From contig NZ_CP051131.1 in assembly GCF_013378075.1 (NCBI RefSeq), positions 62,001 to 126,000 of the forward strand: a stretch of DNA of 64,000 nucleotides, given 5' to 3'. The position numbers were made by a program, and so were the translations under genes. This document shows, piece after piece, positions 61,630 through 64,000 of this stretch (the stretch's first letter is position 1; each line of letters starts with the position of its first letter). Below the pieces are notes generated by a model. That model was not told where the DNA came from. It did no database searches and saw nothing but the letters and a program-made list of their open reading frames with translations. The DNA comes from Parasphingopyxis algicola. GTDB lineage: Bacteria > Pseudomonadota > Alphaproteobacteria > Sphingomonadales > Sphingomonadaceae.

Positions 61630-62409
61630 CTATTTGCGTGCGCCGACCAGCGCGAAGGGCGCGCCTTGCGGATCGATGCCGTTCATCTGGAATTCGCCGC
61701 CCGGTATCTCGTCGGGTTCGAGTGTGACCCGGCCGCCCTTGTCGCGTACGGTCTGGGTGGCCGCGTCGATATCCGGCACCCGGAAATAATAGGTCCACAT
61801 GGACATCGGAACTTCGTCCGGCTTAGTCATCATTGCGCCGATCATGAAATCGTGGCGCAGCATTTCATAGGCGCCCATCGGGCCCATATCCATTTCGCTG
61901 TCCTTCTTCCAGCCGAACTGGGTCGTGTAGAACTCCATCGCCGCGGCGCGATCGCTCGTCATGAGTTCGTTCCAGGCGCAATGGCCGTCGCGCGCTTCCG
62001 CCGCGGCGAAGGAGTGGCTTTCCTCGTCCGAGGCGCTTCGCATAATGTAGAAGAAGGCGCCCTGCGGGTCGGTCACCATCGCAAAGCGCCCGACATCGGG
62101 AATATCGGTGGGCGGGATATGCACAGCGCCGCCGGCCGCCTTGATCGCTTCGGCGCTTTTGTCGACATCGTCGACGCCGATATAGCCGAGCCAGCAGGGC
62201 TGGGCACCGCCCTGTTTCATCTCGTCCGACAGCTCCATCATCCCGCCGACCTGCGTCTCGCCAGCGGAGAAGAGGTGATAGGGCATGTCGGGCTGACCTT
62301 CCGACGTTTCCCATGTCCAGCCGATAACGGCGCCGTAAAAATCCTTCGCAGCCTCGGCGTCCGACGTTGTCAGTTCGTACCAGATGAAATCGCCATGTTT
62401 GTTGGGCAT
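61630..62409 (-). CDS. VOC-superfamily protein, two tandem domains
   Basis: This 259-residue protein consists of two VOC modules: 'GDFIWYELTTSDAEAAKDFYGAVIGWTWE' and 'GHCAWNELMTSDRAAAMEFYTTQFGWKKD'. It belongs to the group often annotated as glyoxalase/hydroxyacylglutathione-like or CFP30B-type. The substrate is unknown. It is 11 bases downstream of the GST gene stop, in the same operon. Confidence 0.9.
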   Translation of the reverse strand: MPNKHGDFIWYELTTSDAEAAKDFYGAVIGWTWETSEGQPDMPYHLFSAGETQVGGMMELSDEMKQGGAQPCWLGYIGVDDVDKSAEAIKAAGGAVHIPPTDIPDVGRFAMVTDPQGAFFYIMRSASDEESHSFAAAEARDGHCAWNELMTSDRAAAMEFYTTQFGWKKDSEMDMGPMGAYEMLRHDFMIGAMMTKPDEVPMSMWTYYFRVPDIDAATQTVRDKGGRVTLEPDEIPGGEFQMNGIDPQGAPFALVGARK

Positions 62410-62420
62410 TCTGTCTCTCC

Positions 62421-63080
62421 TTACGAAACGGGCTCGGGGGCGTTGCGGGCGAATGCCGCCAGCTGATCGGCATGCGCCTTCCGGAAACCGGGCCGCGCCA
62501 GGCAGCGCTCGACATAGGCGGCGAGGGCGGGGCGGCCGGGTATCAAATCGGTATCACCCGTGTCGCGGAGCGTTGTCGCCATGGCGATATCGGCCACGCT
62601 GAACGTGCCGGTCAGATAGGGTTTGTCGCCCAGCGCATCGACGAGGCGATCCAGGCGTTGCCCGAAAAAATCGAGCAAGCCCGTACGGCGCAGTTTTGCC
62701 CATTCCTCGTCCTTGGAAAATATGTCGATTTCGTTCAGCTCGAACACCATTGGTTCGATGCTGTTGAACGCCGCGAACAGCCAGCTCAAGGTGCTGGCGC
62801 GGCCTTGTGCATCGCGCGGCATCAGCCGCTCGTCCTTCTCGGCGAGATGCAGCAGGATCGCGCCGCTTTCGAACAATTTGATCCCATTATCGTCGAGCAC
62901 GGGCACCTGGCCCCAGGGCTGTTCGGCGAAATGGCTTTCGGGCCGCGGGTCGACGTCGATCAGCCGCTCTTCATAGGCAAGGCTCAGTTCCTCGCAGGCC
63001 CAGCGCGGGCGGAGATCGCGGACATAGCCCTGGGCGAAATCGGGCACCCATTTGAACGCGGTGATGGTGAGGTTCGACAT
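62421..63080 (-). CDS. Glutathione S-transferase family protein
   Basis: This 219-residue protein has an N-terminal thioredoxin-like domain ('LTITAFKWVPDFAQGYVRDLRPRWACEELSLAYEERLID', 'QPWGQVPVLDDNGIKLFESGAILLHLAEKD') and C-terminal helices ('YLTGTFSVADIAMATTLRDTGDTDLI'). ATG 63080 is at the family start; the upstream extension is a neighbouring frame. It lies in the VOC/DUF899/DUF1428 run. Confidence 0.92.
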   Translation of the reverse strand: MSNLTITAFKWVPDFAQGYVRDLRPRWACEELSLAYEERLIDVDPRPESHFAEQPWGQVPVLDDNGIKLFESGAILLHLAEKDERLMPRDAQGRASTLSWLFAAFNSIEPMVFELNEIDIFSKDEEWAKLRRTGLLDFFGQRLDRLVDALGDKPYLTGTFSVADIAMATTLRDTGDTDLIPGRPALAAYVERCLARPGFRKAHADQLAAFARNAPEPVS

Positions 63081-63106
63081 GTCGGTCTCCCTCCAGACAA
63101 AGTCGG

Positions 63107-63811
63107 TCAGGCGCGATAATCGAGCTGCGGATACCAGTCGGTGCCGCGGCCCTCGGGGGTGGTGTCGAGGATCGTCCAGAGCGGCACCATATCGGGCGCG
63201 CCGCGCGGATCCTGGCCCGGATCGGCCGTCCCGGCGAACATCTCGGCGCTCCAGAAATGCCGGATGACGCTGTCCTTGCGGGTGAAGACGTTGTAGGCCG
63301 GGATATCGGCATCGTCTGCGCTGACATAGGCGCGCGTATAGTCCCCGCTGATATCGGCATAGAAGTCGAGATGGGTCCAGCCGCGCTCCGCCTTGAACGC
63401 CTGCAGACGCTCGATCGGCGAACGGGCGATGATCGCCAGCGCCGCCCGGCGCCCGACATGCTGCGCATTGCCGTCCCAGGAATCGAGCAGCGACGTGCAC
63501 ATCGGGCAGGGCCGCTCGCGCTCCGGGCCGTACATGAAACTGTAGGCGATAAGCGTGGCCCTGTCCCCGAACAGCTCGGCGAAGGTGATCGAGCCCTCCG
63601 CGCTCTCGAACCGGAAATCGCCGGTCACTTCGCCGCCCGGCGGCAGTCCGCGACGCTGTTCGGAAACGCGCTCGATATGGCGGCGCAGCTCGATTTCCTC
63701 GGCAAGCAAGGCGTTGCGCGCCTCACGATAGGCGTCGCTCTCATTGGGGAAGCGGGTCGGATTGCGCGCCGCCAGTTCGGCGGCCGGAACCAGCGGCGTG
63801 CCGTTTGTCAT
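63107..63811 (-). CDS. DUF899 family (thioredoxin-like) protein
   Basis: This 234-residue protein contains 'ALLAEEIELRRHIERVSEQRRGLPPGGEVTGDFRFES', 'LIAYSFMYGPERERPCPMCTSLLDSWDGNAQHVGRRAALAIIARSPIERLQAFKAERGW' and 'HFWSAEMF', all typical of DUF899. The CPMC pair resembles a thioredoxin CxxC site, suggesting redox chemistry. The substrate is unknown. It is preceded by the DUF1428 gene 10 bases upstream. Confidence 0.93.
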   Translation of the reverse strand: MTNGTPLVPAAELAARNPTRFPNESDAYREARNALLAEEIELRRHIERVSEQRRGLPPGGEVTGDFRFESAEGSITFAELFGDRATLIAYSFMYGPERERPCPMCTSLLDSWDGNAQHVGRRAALAIIARSPIERLQAFKAERGWTHLDFYADISGDYTRAYVSADDADIPAYNVFTRKDSVIRHFWSAEMFAGTADPGQDPRGAPDMVPLWTILDTTPEGRGTDWYPQLDYRA

Positions 63812-63821
63812 AATGCCTCTC

Positions 63822-64000
63822 CTATTTCTCGAGCGTCACGACGGGCGTGAATCCGCCAAAAATCAGCCGCTTGCCGTCGAACGGCATCGGGTTCTTTTCC
63901 GGGTCCATGCGCGGGTCGGCGCTCGGATTTTCCATCATCTCTTCCATCTTCTTCATCGCCGCGTCGCGCGTTTTCTTGTCCGGCCATTCGACCCAGGAAA
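63822..64000 (-). CDS. DUF1428 family protein, C-terminal fragment
   Basis: The frame is open to the window edge and ends at 63822. The visible 58 residues read '(S)WVEWPDKKTRDAAMKKMEEMMENPSADPRMDPEKNPMPFDGKRLIFGGFTPVVTLEK', matching the end of DUF1428 proteins (YbaA-like). These are small dimeric ferredoxin-like-fold proteins of unknown function. The start lies beyond the window. The gene heads the reverse-strand run DUF1428-DUF899-GST-VOC-VOC. Confidence 0.85.
   Translation of the reverse strand, partial: SWVEWPDKKTRDAAMKKMEEMMENPSADPRMDPEKNPMPFDGKRLIFGGFTPVVTLEK

Noticed and set aside
1-64000. tRNA, rRNA or riboswitch genes
   Set aside because: I looked for T-loop GGTTCGAATC-like sequences and conserved rRNA stretches in the intergenic gaps and saw none. 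A covariance-model search would be needed to exclude small structured RNAs.

Overview
The window is GC-rich, densely coded chromosomal DNA from an alphaproteobacterium, most likely a member of the Sphingomonadales. This placement is an inference. It rests on the TonB-receptor/phytase pair, the sphingomonad-type gene transfer agent (GTA) cluster with DUF6127, DUF3297 and DUF2793 genes, and abundant small extragenic palindromes. I found no tRNA, rRNA, CRISPR array, integrase or insertion sequence. No gap between genes is longer than 300 bases.

Region 1 (1-19.5 kb) is mixed housekeeping and accessory sequence: the end of an acyltransferase-3 gene, DUF5996, a YqaA-type membrane protein, a TonB-dependent receptor followed by a beta-propeller phytase lipoprotein with a good Pho-box match upstream, a sodium:alanine symporter, a small secreted Cys-rich protein, an ArsR/AHSA1 pair, a frameshifted DUF4287/DUF5655 gene, PilZ, cupin and PepSY proteins, a cyclic-nucleotide-binding patatin, DUF421 and DUF1206 membrane proteins, a sterol desaturase, a DUF2975/XRE pair facing a CPBP protease, and a membrane-anchored AraC regulator. 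Two 132-bp copies of a three-hairpin element lie here. Their central loop is flipped relative to their flanks.

Region 2 (19.6-35.8 kb) is a nearly complete GTA structural cluster: tandem-HTH TerS-like protein, TerL, portal, DUF6127, prohead protease, HK97 capsid, connector, DUF3168, major tail protein, gp10, chaperone, short tape measure, an enlarged gp12, gp13, NlpC/P60 gp14, a short gp15 and DUF2793. It is interrupted by a RES/Xre toxin-antitoxin module between terL and portal, an antiparallel DUF3297 gene, and several palindromic repeats. One repeat supplies the start codon and N-terminus of the tail chaperone. A TIM-barrel-like region appears in gp12 rather than in gp15.

Region 3 (36-54 kb) starts with an OmpA-family protein carrying a 26-proline linker and continues with an ABC-transporter-dependent capsule locus: glycosyltransferases, UDP-glucose dehydrogenase, kpsM-kpsT-kpsE-kpsD, kpsS, kpsF-kdsA-kdsB and a second nucleotide-sugar dehydrogenase. 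The Kdo genes presumably make the capsule's lipid-linker sugar. kpsC and kdsC are not in the window.

Region 4 (53.8-64 kb) holds a SodC lipoprotein, an MFS transporter, a low-molecular-weight tyrosine phosphatase, ThpR, a BI-1 protein, two GSTs, a class A penicillin-binding protein, two VOC proteins, DUF899 and the end of a DUF1428 gene.
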